From the NCBI GenBank assembly GCA_937875545.1, contig CALLYE010000044.1:1-6635 (forward strand): a DNA stretch of 6,635 nucleotides, in the 5' to 3' direction. Each line of letters begins with the position of its first letter. Position 1 is the first letter of the stretch. Shown in pieces: positions 1 to 5,290 of the stretch. Origin of the DNA: DTU078 sp002397345 (GTDB lineage Bacteria > Bacillota > Clostridia > Oscillospirales > CAG-272). The position numbers and the translations under genes were made by a program. Below the pieces are notes generated by a model. The model was not told the DNA's origin. It saw only the letters and a list, made by a program, of their open reading frames with translations, and ran no database searches.

Positions 1-11
1 ATTCAGATCTC

Positions 12-1238
12 TCATATCCATACTTTATTGAATCGCCTATGAGAACAGGCTCTAATATTATAACAAAATAACTCTCCTACAGGTGCGTATGGCTGATTTA
101 GATCTTCGTTGACTTTACATGCGCTGTAAATAATATAATCTTTTGAACCGCCATAAAAAACCGAAAATTTATAATCATTGCTTTCTATTTCACATCTCTT
201 TTCACCATTATCTAGATTGTATGAATAAATAGATCCTGTGCCGTCGTAATATATGTCGCAGCTTTGCTTTTCATTATTTCTATCATAATAGAATCCCAGG
301 CCGACATATCTGTAATCCGGAATACAATAATATATTTTATTGCCTCCCTTAAACATGTATGGCATTCCCGCATAAGTGACATTTTCAATTATCAACTCGG
401 AGGAAGTCTGGGTAACATCATTATTTAATAAAATGCGATATATGTTACAATTCTCCACATCAGTACTTCCCATTATATCTATAATTGAACAATTATCTGC
501 ATAATATAAATATCCGTCATATATATAACATGAACCATATATTGATTGCGTTTGTATTAAAAATGTTTTTTCTTTCAATTTTAAATCTGAAAAATAAACA
601 ATACCAAGCATATCGGTATAATATACACGATTATCATATGCGCCAACGAGTGTATAAGAATTCTGTTCTGGATTATTTAAAGAGAATTTATTACTTCCAT
701 CTTTTTTAACGGCATATATATTATAACCATTATCGCCGTCATTTGTCGTATAGTAAATAAATTCATCATAAACATAAAATGAATTTATGGGATTAGCTAT
801 TTTAGAAATGATAGTTTTTGAAGTATTTGTTTTACTGTTATATCTTATTATCCGATAACCGTCTATATCCCAACCGCCTATTTTATCATTAACTTCACCC
901 CATAATGAAGAAATATATAAAACAGGATAGTTATCATTATTTTTTGTTTCTGCTTCATCAATTACCATCAAATATACTTGCATTCCGAGAAAAAGGGGAC
1001 ATGATGAATTATCATGACTGCATAATGAATCTGAGCAAAGTGGGAGAACAGTAGATAAAGAATCATTTAAATTTCTATATACTACTGTAAACCCGTCGAA
1101 AGAAAATAATTTATTATTATATATTTTCATTTGTCTTGATAATGAACCTTCATTTTTATTAATTGAAGATCCACAAGAAATGAAAATCATACTAAATAAA
1201 ATACATATGATTAATATTATGATTCGATATTTTCTCAT
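12..1238 (-). CDS. Lipoprotein with beta-propeller-like repeats (DUF5050/TolB-like), probably frameshifted at its C-terminus
   Basis: Predicted 408-aa surface lipoprotein. The start at 1238 is chosen because AGGAG (1249-1253) lies 10 nt upstream; an in-frame ATG at 1265 has no ribosome-binding site. Residues 1-22 are a lipoprotein signal: MRKYR, a hydrophobic stretch, then FISC with lipidated C22, so the product should be anchored outside the membrane. A cluster C68-x4-C73-x-H75-x4-C80-P is a pattern I associate with clostridial propeller-like lipoproteins; metal binding or disulfides are possible. From about residue 150 on there are repeated blade-like units of the form (V/L/I)YYT/A...IY.. 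followed by polar turns, as in DUF5050/TolB-like propellers. No catalytic residues are recognisable. It is the last gene of the minus-strand series after two small secreted proteins. The last 13 residues (RACSHRRFNKVWI) look unlike the rest, and another frame continues better (see findings). The family call is from memory of similar proteins. Confidence 0.75.
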   Translation of the reverse strand: MRKYRIIILIICILFSMIFISCGSSINKNEGSLSRQMKIYNNKLFSFDGFTVVYRNLNDSLSTVLPLCSDSLCSHDNSSCPLFLGMQVYLMVIDEAETKNNDNYPVLYISSLWGEVNDKIGGWDIDGYRIIRYNSKTNTSKTIISKIANPINSFYVYDEFIYYTTNDGDNGYNIYAVKKDGSNKFSLNNPEQNSYTLVGAYDNRVYYTDMLGIVYFSDLKLKEKTFLIQTQSIYGSCYIYDGYLYYADNCSIIDIMGSTDVENCNIYRILLNNDVTQTSSELIIENVTYAGMPYMFKGGNKIYYCIPDYRYVGLGFYYDRNNEKQSCDIYYDGTGSIYSYNLDNGEKRCEIESNDYKFSVFYGGSKDYIIYSACKVNEDLNQPYAPVGELFCYNIRACSHRRFNKVWI

Positions 1239-1270
1239 GACACTATAGCTCCTATTATAAAACATATACA

Positions 1271-1301
1271 GTAGTCTGCCGTAAAAAATACGGCAGACTA
1301 C
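1271..1301 (-). terminator. 13-bp perfect stem-loop between two minus-strand genes (weak terminator or 3' stabiliser)
   Basis: GTAGTCTGCCGTA (1271-1283) and its exact reverse complement (1289-1301) enclose a 5-nt A loop (U loop in the minus transcript). The hairpin starts 16 nt after the stop codon of the secreted-protein gene and ends 18 nt before the ribosome-binding site of the lipoprotein gene. The minus-strand tail is TGTATATGTTTT, a poor U-tract, so full termination is doubtful. It could be a partial terminator or an mRNA-stabilising hairpin that lowers lipoprotein expression relative to the small protein. Confidence 0.6.
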
Positions 1302-1316
1302 ATATACAATGGTTAA

Positions 1317-1748
1317 TTATGTAATGTCAGACACGTTCATAGATAAACTTGACGGTGTAAGCGTTCCGCCGCTCCGTAGAGTAACGCTGTGTGAACTGCT
1401 GGTAGATTGTACGTTATCAGAAGAAGTGAACACCTGTTGTCCAGTTTGCGCAGATACACCTGAAGATAAATCTCCGGAAGCTGATCCGGGATATGCTGTT
1501 CCTTTGACATAAAGGTAAGCATATGCATCCGCAAGACCGCTGCCACCAGAAACATATGTAGTAGCAAAGGCGATACGAATATAATCGTCAACTCTATATC
1601 CATAGAGGCTACCAATGGCCGTCGTTGAACCGGAATAATCATAGCTGTAAATTTGCAAAGCAGATACACCGATTGCCGCGGTTATAGCGATAACCATTGC
1701 AATAACGAGGAGAATGCTGATCTTTTTTGCTGCTTTTAAATTTTTCAT
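1317..1748 (-). CDS. Small secreted Ser/Thr/Gly-rich protein, unknown family
   Basis: Predicted 143-aa exported protein. Two adjacent ATGs (1751 and 1748) follow AAGAAAGGG; AGGG (1757-1760) is 8 nt from the ATG at 1748 and 5 nt from 1751, so 1748 is preferred. The N-terminus MKNLKAAKK is basic, followed by a hydrophobic core to about residue 28 and a likely signal peptidase I site after VSA30. The mature part (about 113 aa) has no cysteine, is rich in Ser, Thr, Gly, Tyr and Ala (for example SSGVSAQTGQQVFTSSDNVQ), and looks like beta-strands joined by small polar turns. I recognise no family, catalytic motif or cell-wall anchor. It lies between another small secreted protein and a lipoprotein on the same strand, suggesting a shared envelope role. 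The frame stays open for 31 further codons upstream to an ATG at 1844, which has no ribosome-binding site. Confidence 0.7.
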   Translation of the reverse strand: MKNLKAAKKISILLVIAMVIAITAAIGVSALQIYSYDYSGSTTAIGSLYGYRVDDYIRIAFATTYVSGGSGLADAYAYLYVKGTAYPGSASGDLSSGVSAQTGQQVFTSSDNVQSTSSSHSVTLRSGGTLTPSSLSMNVSDIT

Positions 1749-1903
1749 CATTCTATCCCTTTCTTGATGTCTTATATCAAATTTCGACCTGTATTCGGTG
1801 ATATTATTCCGAAACATCAATTTCTTGATATGATTAACATCCATAAATCAATGCGCGCGATTTTGATAACAAATATTAATGCATCAGGTCTGTCGTATAT
1901 GTA

Positions 1904-1926
1904 ACAAGTTCCGGCCGAGAACTTGT
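1904..1926 (-). other. 8-bp stem-loop downstream of the first secreted-protein gene
   Basis: ACAAGTTC (1904-1911) pairs exactly with GAACTTGT (1919-1926) around a GC-rich 7-nt loop. It starts 25 nt past the stop codon of the 2370-1951 gene. No U-tract follows on the minus strand (the next bases are TACATATAC), so it is not a clean intrinsic terminator. It resembles the second intergenic hairpin at 1271-1301 in lacking a U-tract, which would fit mRNA processing or protection within one transcript. Confidence 0.45.
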
Positions 1927-1950
1927 AGCATCAAATTAAATCAGATGACA

Positions 1951-2370
1951 TCACGGACATTTTCCTGTTGCAGTCAAAGAAACTGGTTCACTGTTTGTCC
2001 CTGCATACACGGTAGCATTCAACACAGCTTTATATTCACGTCCATTGACCGCGCTGAATGTTTCATATATGTCTAGTTCATCAGAATTGACATCATATGT
2101 CCATCCCTGATCAACTTTTATCCAAATGCCTAATATATTTTTATAATAAAAGTCAATCGATCCTTTTATCCGTGTGACTGAGGAGTTACCATAGACTGAA
2201 GCTAAAACACTTCCCTGAGTACCGCTAAAATATATGTCGCATGAAACGCTACGCGTATAACTCCATCGACATACATTGTTTTCATTAGTTACAGCGGCAT
2301 ACAGCGGGATTGTCCCCACGATAAGGCATGTTACAACAAGAATCATGCTTAATAAGAATTTGCTTTTCAT
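1951..2370 (-). CDS. Small secreted cysteine-containing protein resembling clostridial DUF6147-like beta-sandwich proteins
   Basis: Predicted 139-aa exported protein. AAGGAG (2381-2386) lies 10 nt before the ATG at 2370. Residues 1-26 form a classical signal peptide: MKSK, a hydrophobic run, and PLYAA with cleavage likely after A25 or A26. The mature chain has three cysteines (C34, C44, C138). It alternates beta-strand-like segments: a SVSCDIYFSGTQGSVLASV start, a KGSIDFYYK strand, IWIKVDQGWTYDV, and a C-terminal REYKAVLNATVYAG strand before GKC. This layout (SxS-C-x-I-x-F-S-G..., T.I.G....Y, W..., ....S...G..Y.....V.VY) matches small secreted clostridial proteins I associate with DUF6147; the assignment is from pattern memory and not verified. 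It is the first gene after the terminator of the sigma/DUF4367 pair, behind a possible ECF-type promoter, so it is the leading candidate target of the sigma factor. Its molecular function is unknown. Confidence 0.7.
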   Translation of the reverse strand: MKSKFLLSMILVVTCLIVGTIPLYAAVTNENNVCRWSYTRSVSCDIYFSGTQGSVLASVYGNSSVTRIKGSIDFYYKNILGIWIKVDQGWTYDVNSDELDIYETFSAVNGREYKAVLNATVYAGTNSEPVSLTATGKCP

Positions 2371-2412
2371 TTTTAAATTTCTCCTTTTATATTATTTTGC
2401 TTTCACCTTATA

Positions 2413-2439
2413 TAACGTTTGAAAATGAAAAATCTTTCT
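2413..2439 (-). promoter_or_regulatory. Candidate ECF-sigma-type promoter upstream of the secreted-protein genes
   Basis: On the minus strand AGAAAG (2434-2439) and CGTTA (2413-2417) are separated by exactly 16 nt. ECF promoters of Firmicutes of the sigma-W/M type have GAAAC-like -35 and CGT-like -10 boxes with a 16-17 nt spacer. A start near 2405 would leave a leader of about 35 nt including the AAGGAG site. No good sigma-A -35 box fits the TATATA sequence here. The motif is short and the region AT-rich, so this is tentative. Confidence 0.3.
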
Positions 2440-2465
2440 GATTTTTTGTTTTATGAAATTTTGTT

Positions 2466-2495
2466 AAATATTGTGAAATATTGACAAAAATATTG
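2466..2495. repeat. Three direct copies of AAATATTG upstream of the secreted-protein promoter region
   Basis: AAATATTG occurs at 2466-2473, 2476-2483 and 2488-2495, with start spacings of 10 and 12 bp, about one helical turn. The block lies between the terminator of the sigma operon and the candidate promoter at 2413-2439. It could be an activator site, an UP-like element or chance in AT-rich DNA. Confidence 0.4.
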
Positions 2496-2503
2496 TCGAA
2501 TTC

Positions 2504-2540
2504 TATATAAAAAGACGAACGTTATGGTTAATGTTCGTCT
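2504..2540 (-). terminator. Intrinsic terminator of the sigma factor/DUF4367 operon
   Basis: On the minus strand AGACGAAC (from 2533-2540) pairs with GTTCGTCT (from 2513-2520), with three more inner pairs after one mismatch, and is followed by TTTTTATAT. It begins 6 nt after the stop codon of the DUF4367 gene. It therefore separates the regulatory pair from the secreted-protein genes and implies a separate promoter for them, or read-through. Confidence 0.85.
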
Positions 2541-2546
2541 CGTCCT

Positions 2547-3263
2547 TTATTGATATACGCTTTCGGCTATCTTTATTAATTCATCTTCAGACAAATCAAA
2601 ATTATATGTTTCAATCTTATAAATATATTTTTGATCTTTCCACGTTAAAGTATAGTATATGGTATTATCAGAATATACCGCTAAAACGCCGAGATAACCG
2701 TTTATCTCTATATCATGGATAGTACAGTTTTCATTATCAATTAATGTTTCATTAGATGAAATCACTTTTTGATTATAGATTAATGCTTTTGCGCCGTTCA
2801 TATAGTAGGTAATTTTATTACTATAATCGGTATCAAAGCGATCTGTTACCTCATAACCATCCGGTAAATATGCGGGTTCTTTAAAGTCTGCTGTATTTTT
2901 AGTAGAATAAATAATTGGTTGAATAAATTTTAAAGAAATATAGTCATCAAACCATTCTACGATTGCGTTCCAGAAGTTAGTTCGCACCGCTTCAATGCTC
3001 ATAGCGCTGGCAAATAATATTGTACAGGCTATCAACAGTGCGGCGACAACCCGCTTAGTTACAACCCACCCACGCAAATATTCATGAGATAGGAAGGCTA
3101 TCTTGATATTTTGTTTTATTTTACGATCAACACGTTTTGATATTATACTGCCAGTCGTATCGAGCGCTCTTGCATATGCAACATCTTTTTCAATCAGCAC
3201 ATCTCCGGCAAGCATTATTAAAGCATCAAGTTTATCGAATTTTTTTATTGCTTCAGCATTCAT
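2547..3263 (-). CDS. DUF4367-domain single-pass membrane protein, putative anti-sigma factor
   Basis: A 238-aa protein with three parts. Residues 1-69 are a charged cytoplasmic segment (MNAEAIKKFDKLDALIMLAG...), residues about 71-91 one hydrophobic membrane helix (RVVAALLIACTILFASAMSI), and residues about 125-235 an extracytoplasmic domain that starts with the typical EPAYLPDGYE and ends with LSEDELIKIAESVYQ, as in DUF4367. The start ATG has AGGAG (3274-3278) 10 nt upstream and overlaps the sigma factor stop by 4 bp (ATGA, 3260-3263), so translation is probably coupled. Sigma factor followed by a one-pass protein with a small cytoplasmic head is the standard sigma/anti-sigma layout. The inferred role is to hold the sigma factor at the membrane and release it on an external signal. 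The family call is strong; anti-sigma activity is inference, as no zinc-binding anti-sigma motif (HxxxCxxC) is present. Confidence 0.85.
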   Translation of the reverse strand: MNAEAIKKFDKLDALIMLAGDVLIEKDVAYARALDTTGSIISKRVDRKIKQNIKIAFLSHEYLRGWVVTKRVVAALLIACTILFASAMSIEAVRTNFWNAIVEWFDDYISLKFIQPIIYSTKNTADFKEPAYLPDGYEVTDRFDTDYSNKITYYMNGAKALIYNQKVISSNETLIDNENCTIHDIEINGYLGVLAVYSDNTIYYTLTWKDQKYIYKIETYNFDLSEDELIKIAESVYQ

Positions 3264-3835
3264 ATTAATTTATCTCCTATCAGACGGAGCAGCCTTTCTC
3301 TCGCCTTTTTATAACGTAAGTCTACAGCGTTGACAGAAATATTTAGAACATCAGCTGTTTCTTTTGAAGAATGTCCTTGTATCAACCGTAATTTTATGAT
3401 TTCTTGATCTGTTTCACTTAATTTTAACAACGCTTTCTTGACAATTCTTATGGTTTCATTCGTGATGACGATATTTTCCACATCCATATTTCTATCGATT
3501 ATATCATCTGAAATATCCTCACCATCATCATTAACTACACTCGTTTGATATTCCTGTTCAATTATACGCTTCTTCTTCCGATAAGAATCATTTGCTGTTG
3601 TCCTAGAATAAGTAACAATCAAACTGATTAATTCATCTTCGGTGCGTCCTTCAAAAACATTAGCGTGTTTAATGACCTTAACCATAACAGAGTTCACTAT
3701 ATCATCTGCATCATGGCTGTTGCGCATATAATCAAAAGCAATATTGTGAATTAACTTGCTGTATTTATTATATAAATTAAGAACAATATTCTGATGATCA
3801 TCATCTAAGGTATTTAATAATACCATAAATAGCAC
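3260..3835 (-). CDS. ECF-like sigma-70 family RNA polymerase sigma factor
   Basis: A 191-aa protein of typical ECF length. Region 2 spans about residues 20-92 (LYNKYSKLIHNIAFDYMRNS, then HDADDIVNSVMVKVIKH, the core-binding DAEDIVQ-like stretch, then a basic SYRKKKR). An acidic linker (about 100-120) follows. Region 4 covers about 137-187: LSETDQEIIKLRLIQGHSSKE, with the helix-turn-helix SSKETADVLNISVNAVDLRYKKARERL. No region 3 is seen. The start is a GTG at 3835, because GGGTGAT (3844-3850) is 8 nt upstream; an ATG at 3826 (three codons later) would be 17 nt away. It should direct RNA polymerase to a small set of promoters and be controlled by the coupled DUF4367 protein. Its own promoter looks vegetative, not ECF-type, so autoregulation is not evident. 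Confidence 0.92.
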   Translation of the reverse strand: MLFMVLLNTLDDDHQNIVLNLYNKYSKLIHNIAFDYMRNSHDADDIVNSVMVKVIKHANVFEGRTEDELISLIVTYSRTTANDSYRKKKRIIEQEYQTSVVNDDGEDISDDIIDRNMDVENIVITNETIRIVKKALLKLSETDQEIIKLRLIQGHSSKETADVLNISVNAVDLRYKKARERLLRLIGDKLI

Positions 3836-3874
3836 TACAAATCATCACCCTTCCAGAATAAATTATTCATCTTA

Positions 3875-3903
3875 ATTTTACCATAAATATATGATAATTT
3901 CAA
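3875..3903 (-). promoter_or_regulatory. Sigma-A-type promoter of the sigma factor/DUF4367 operon
   Basis: On the minus strand TTGAAA (3898-3903) and TAAAAT (3875-3880) are separated by 17 nt. The predicted start near 3868 lies about 33 nt before the GTG start, leaving room for the GGGTGAT ribosome-binding site. Confidence 0.7.
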
Positions 3904-3964
3904 CATAAAAAAACAATTTATTGTAATAAAATAAAAGAAGTTATATATTGTGAAAAATTGTAAT

Positions 3965-4208
3965 TTATATTACGGCGATTTCCACCGCGCTTTTAGGCAG
4001 CAGTGTTTCCGTTCCACCCTTGGCATATTCAAAAACCCATATGATGATTACGTCGGACGAGGTTTCCAGTAGTTCTACAATCTCTTTATTCTTCTTGCCT
4101 TCGCCGCGTTATTGAATAGCTCTCAGTCGCTTATCAACTTGTTTATCGTTGGTTCCTTTTTTGGAGTTTGTTTATCTCTTCAGCAGCTTGACTGTTCGAA
4201 AATATCAT
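3965..4208 (-). pseudogene. Decayed N-terminal fragment of an IS630-type transposase
   Basis: From an ATG at 4208 the minus strand reads MIFSNSQAAEEINKLQK; the frame then changes at an A6 run (4157-4162), one base too many. It continues GTNDKQVDKRLRAIQ, hits a TAA stop (4109-4111), and continues in the same frame as RGEGKKNKEIVELLETSSDV, then IIIWVFEYAKGG and TETLLPK, ending at a stop at 3965. The pattern RLRA-x-x-RGEG-x-x-NKEIxExLETSxDVxxxWVxxYxKGGxExLLPK is the N-terminal DNA-binding helix-turn-helix of IS630-family transposases as I know them. The catalytic DDE part is missing: after LLPK only eight unrelated residues precede the stop. It fills most of the 507-bp gap between the two divergent gene sets. 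No intact element ends were found. Confidence 0.7.
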
Positions 4209-4210
4209 TT

Positions 4211-4248
4211 ATAATATCTATTATGCGATTTATCTGTTTTCGATAAAT
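4211..4248. repeat. Two short inverted repeats in the regulator's upstream region
   Basis: ATAATA/TATTAT (4211-4216 and 4219-4224) and ATTTATC/GATAAAT (4228-4234 and 4242-4248) are perfect short dyads lying just upstream of the larger palindrome at 4258-4279. They may be additional binding sites or chance in AT-rich DNA. Nothing else is visible in this non-coding stretch. Confidence 0.3.
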
Positions 4249-4257
4249 ATATCAGGA

Positions 4258-4279
4258 AATTATAACAATTGTTGTAATT
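4258..4279. promoter_or_regulatory. 22-bp palindrome covering the -35 box: candidate operator
   Basis: The two 11-nt halves, AATTATAACAA and TTGTTGTAATT, match as reverse complements at 10 of 11 positions around a central CAATTG. The right half contains the -35 box TTGTAA (4272-4277) of the promoter for the HTH-like gene. A protein bound here would block RNA polymerase, so the site is a natural autorepression candidate for that gene's product. Confidence 0.5.
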
Positions 4280-4300
4280 TATATAATAAGGTGGTATAAT
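4272..4300 (+). promoter_or_regulatory. Sigma-A promoter of the HTH-like regulator gene
   Basis: TTGTAA (4272-4277), a 17-nt spacer and a consensus TATAAT (4295-4300). Transcription would start near 4307, giving a leader of about 36 nt that contains AGAGAGGAG (4326-4334), 8 nt before the GTG start. Confidence 0.8.
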
Positions 4301-4342
4301 ACAATATAAATTATAAATTAAAATTAGAGAGGAGTAAAGAAA

Positions 4343-5038
4343 GTGTATCAGAAAGAACTCATACAAAAGTTGAAACAAACCAATGTAAGCGTTGATGGCG
4401 AAAAAACAAAGGAGCGGGTCGAAAAGTTATGGAAAAGCGCGAATAGCGAACTAAAACATCTGGTCGAGCAGGATACTGGTAGTGTACGCGCGACAATTTA
4501 CCGCGTATATAATACAGGAGCGATATCCGCAAAACTGGCTGTGGCATTCGCACAGAGATTGAACAGCAACCCATATTACCTCACGGGCGAGGTAGACGAG
4601 GACAGTGGCTACAGCAAGGAAACGGTTGACCGCTTTTTGCGAGATAAGGGGTATGCGAAGCTACTCGACAATCTAATTCCCGAATCACGCCCCAAAAGGA
4701 AATATCAAAAAAGAAACAAAACCTCGGATTCTAATCAAGTAATAACTTCTAATGAAGTATCCGGCGTAGAAAACACTAACGTTGATGCTATATTCTTAGA
4801 TACAGAAGGTGAAAATGTGGTATCCGACGAGGCGGCCACCGGCACCGATATTACACCCTTATATATAGAGAGCGAAACGAAAATAGTTTCAACTTCAGAC
4901 GCTGATAGTAAAAGTGCGCTTGAGGATATCACGGAAGATGACATGGTCACTATACTACACGCGTTGGTTATTCGTGCGCGAGTGAATAAGGGAGCCAGAG
5001 AGCAACTGATGAAGATCAAACATTTGCTGGTGTATTGA
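4343..5038 (+). CDS. HTH-like putative DNA-binding regulator with long acidic linker
   Basis: A 231-aa protein with a GTG start 8 nt after AGAGAGGAG. Residues about 20-85 look like a Cro/CI-type helix-turn-helix module: ERVEKLWKSANSELKHLVEQ, then TGSVRATIYRVYNTG as probable turn and recognition helix, then ISAKLAVAFAQRLNSNPYYL and TGE, close to the ALAxALxVxPxYLLTGE ending of XRE-type repressors. Residues 86-110 (YSKETVDRFLRDKGYAKLLDN) add a helical piece. A basic stretch KRKYQKRNK (118-126) may contact DNA. Residues about 127-195 are Ser/Thr/Asp/Glu-rich and probably disordered. Residues about 195-231 form a compact helical C-terminus (EDITEDDMVTILHALVIRAR and NKGAREQLMKIKHLL), perhaps for oligomerisation or partner binding. 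I recognise the N-terminal pattern from uncharacterised clostridial proteins but know no assigned function. It leads a plus-strand transcript with the zinc-ribbon gene, beside recombinase DNA, so it may be mobile-element cargo or its regulator. Confidence 0.75.
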   Translation: MYQKELIQKLKQTNVSVDGEKTKERVEKLWKSANSELKHLVEQDTGSVRATIYRVYNTGAISAKLAVAFAQRLNSNPYYLTGEVDEDSGYSKETVDRFLRDKGYAKLLDNLIPESRPKRKYQKRNKTSDSNQVITSNEVSGVENTNVDAIFLDTEGENVVSDEAATGTDITPLYIESETKIVSTSDADSKSALEDITEDDMVTILHALVIRARVNKGAREQLMKIKHLLVY

Positions 5039-5111
5039 CAGCACCTTTTATTAACAATTTCTGGTGCAACAAGGACAGGTATTTTTATAGAAATGGTTGC
5101 AGTTAAATATC

Positions 5112-5246
5112 ATGGGTGCGAGTAACAAAATTTGCCCGGTTTGTGGAAATAAAATGAAGCAGCAGTTCATAGGCCTGCAGCACTGTAAATGTGGCATGAG
5201 TTGGAAACGTGATATGGGCTTTTTTGAACACGTAACGGAGATATGA
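5112..5246 (+). CDS. 44-aa zinc-ribbon protein
   Basis: The reading frame gives MGASNKICPVCGNKMKQQF, then IGLQHCKCGMSWKRDMGFF, then EHVTEI. CPVCG (C8, C11) and CKCG (C25, C27) form a C-x2-C...C-x-C zinc-ribbon signature, unlikely to arise by chance in a short frame. The start is uncertain: the ATG at 5112 lacks a good ribosome-binding site. An in-frame TTG at 5097 is also possible, with AAGGACAGG (5070-5078) too far upstream (18 nt) to be convincing, or translation could be coupled to the upstream gene. It lies 73 nt after the regulator gene and before the 5353-5396 terminator, so it is probably co-transcribed. Role unknown; such small ribbons often bind nucleic acid or partner proteins. Confidence 0.55.
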   Translation: MGASNKICPVCGNKMKQQFIGLQHCKCGMSWKRDMGFFEHVTEI

Positions 5247-5290
5247 TATTCGCTCTGCAGAGGTAAAAGGTAGGTAAGAGGATTAAGCAA

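Noticed and set aside
485..709. Plus-strand 74-codon frame opposite the lipoprotein gene
   Set aside because: It is antisense to a well-supported lipoprotein with signal peptide and ribosome-binding site; low-complexity His/Tyr/Asn composition and no site of its own.
1337..1669. 110-codon minus-strand frame overlapping the small secreted protein
   Set aside because: It is a shifted frame of the gene at 1748-1317, which has a ribosome-binding site and a clear signal peptide; the alternative frame has neither.
1813..1830. ATCAA-GAAA-TTGAT mini-hairpin upstream of the second secreted gene (approximate position)
   Set aside because: A 5-bp AT-rich stem is expected by chance; no link to a start, promoter or second copy could be shown.
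4735..5019. 94-codon minus-strand frame within the HTH-like gene
   Set aside because: Ser/Val/Ile-rich product is the expected shadow of the acidic, Ser/Thr-rich linker on the other strand; no ribosome-binding site was noticed.
5041..5067. GCACC/GGTGC inverted repeat after the regulator gene
   Set aside because: Only 5 bp of stem around a 17-nt loop and no U-tract; too weak to call a terminator.
5051..5290. 79-codon minus-strand frame opposite the zinc-ribbon ORF
   Set aside because: Its cysteines have no ribbon spacing and mirror the plus-strand C-x2-C frame, which gives a coherent small protein.
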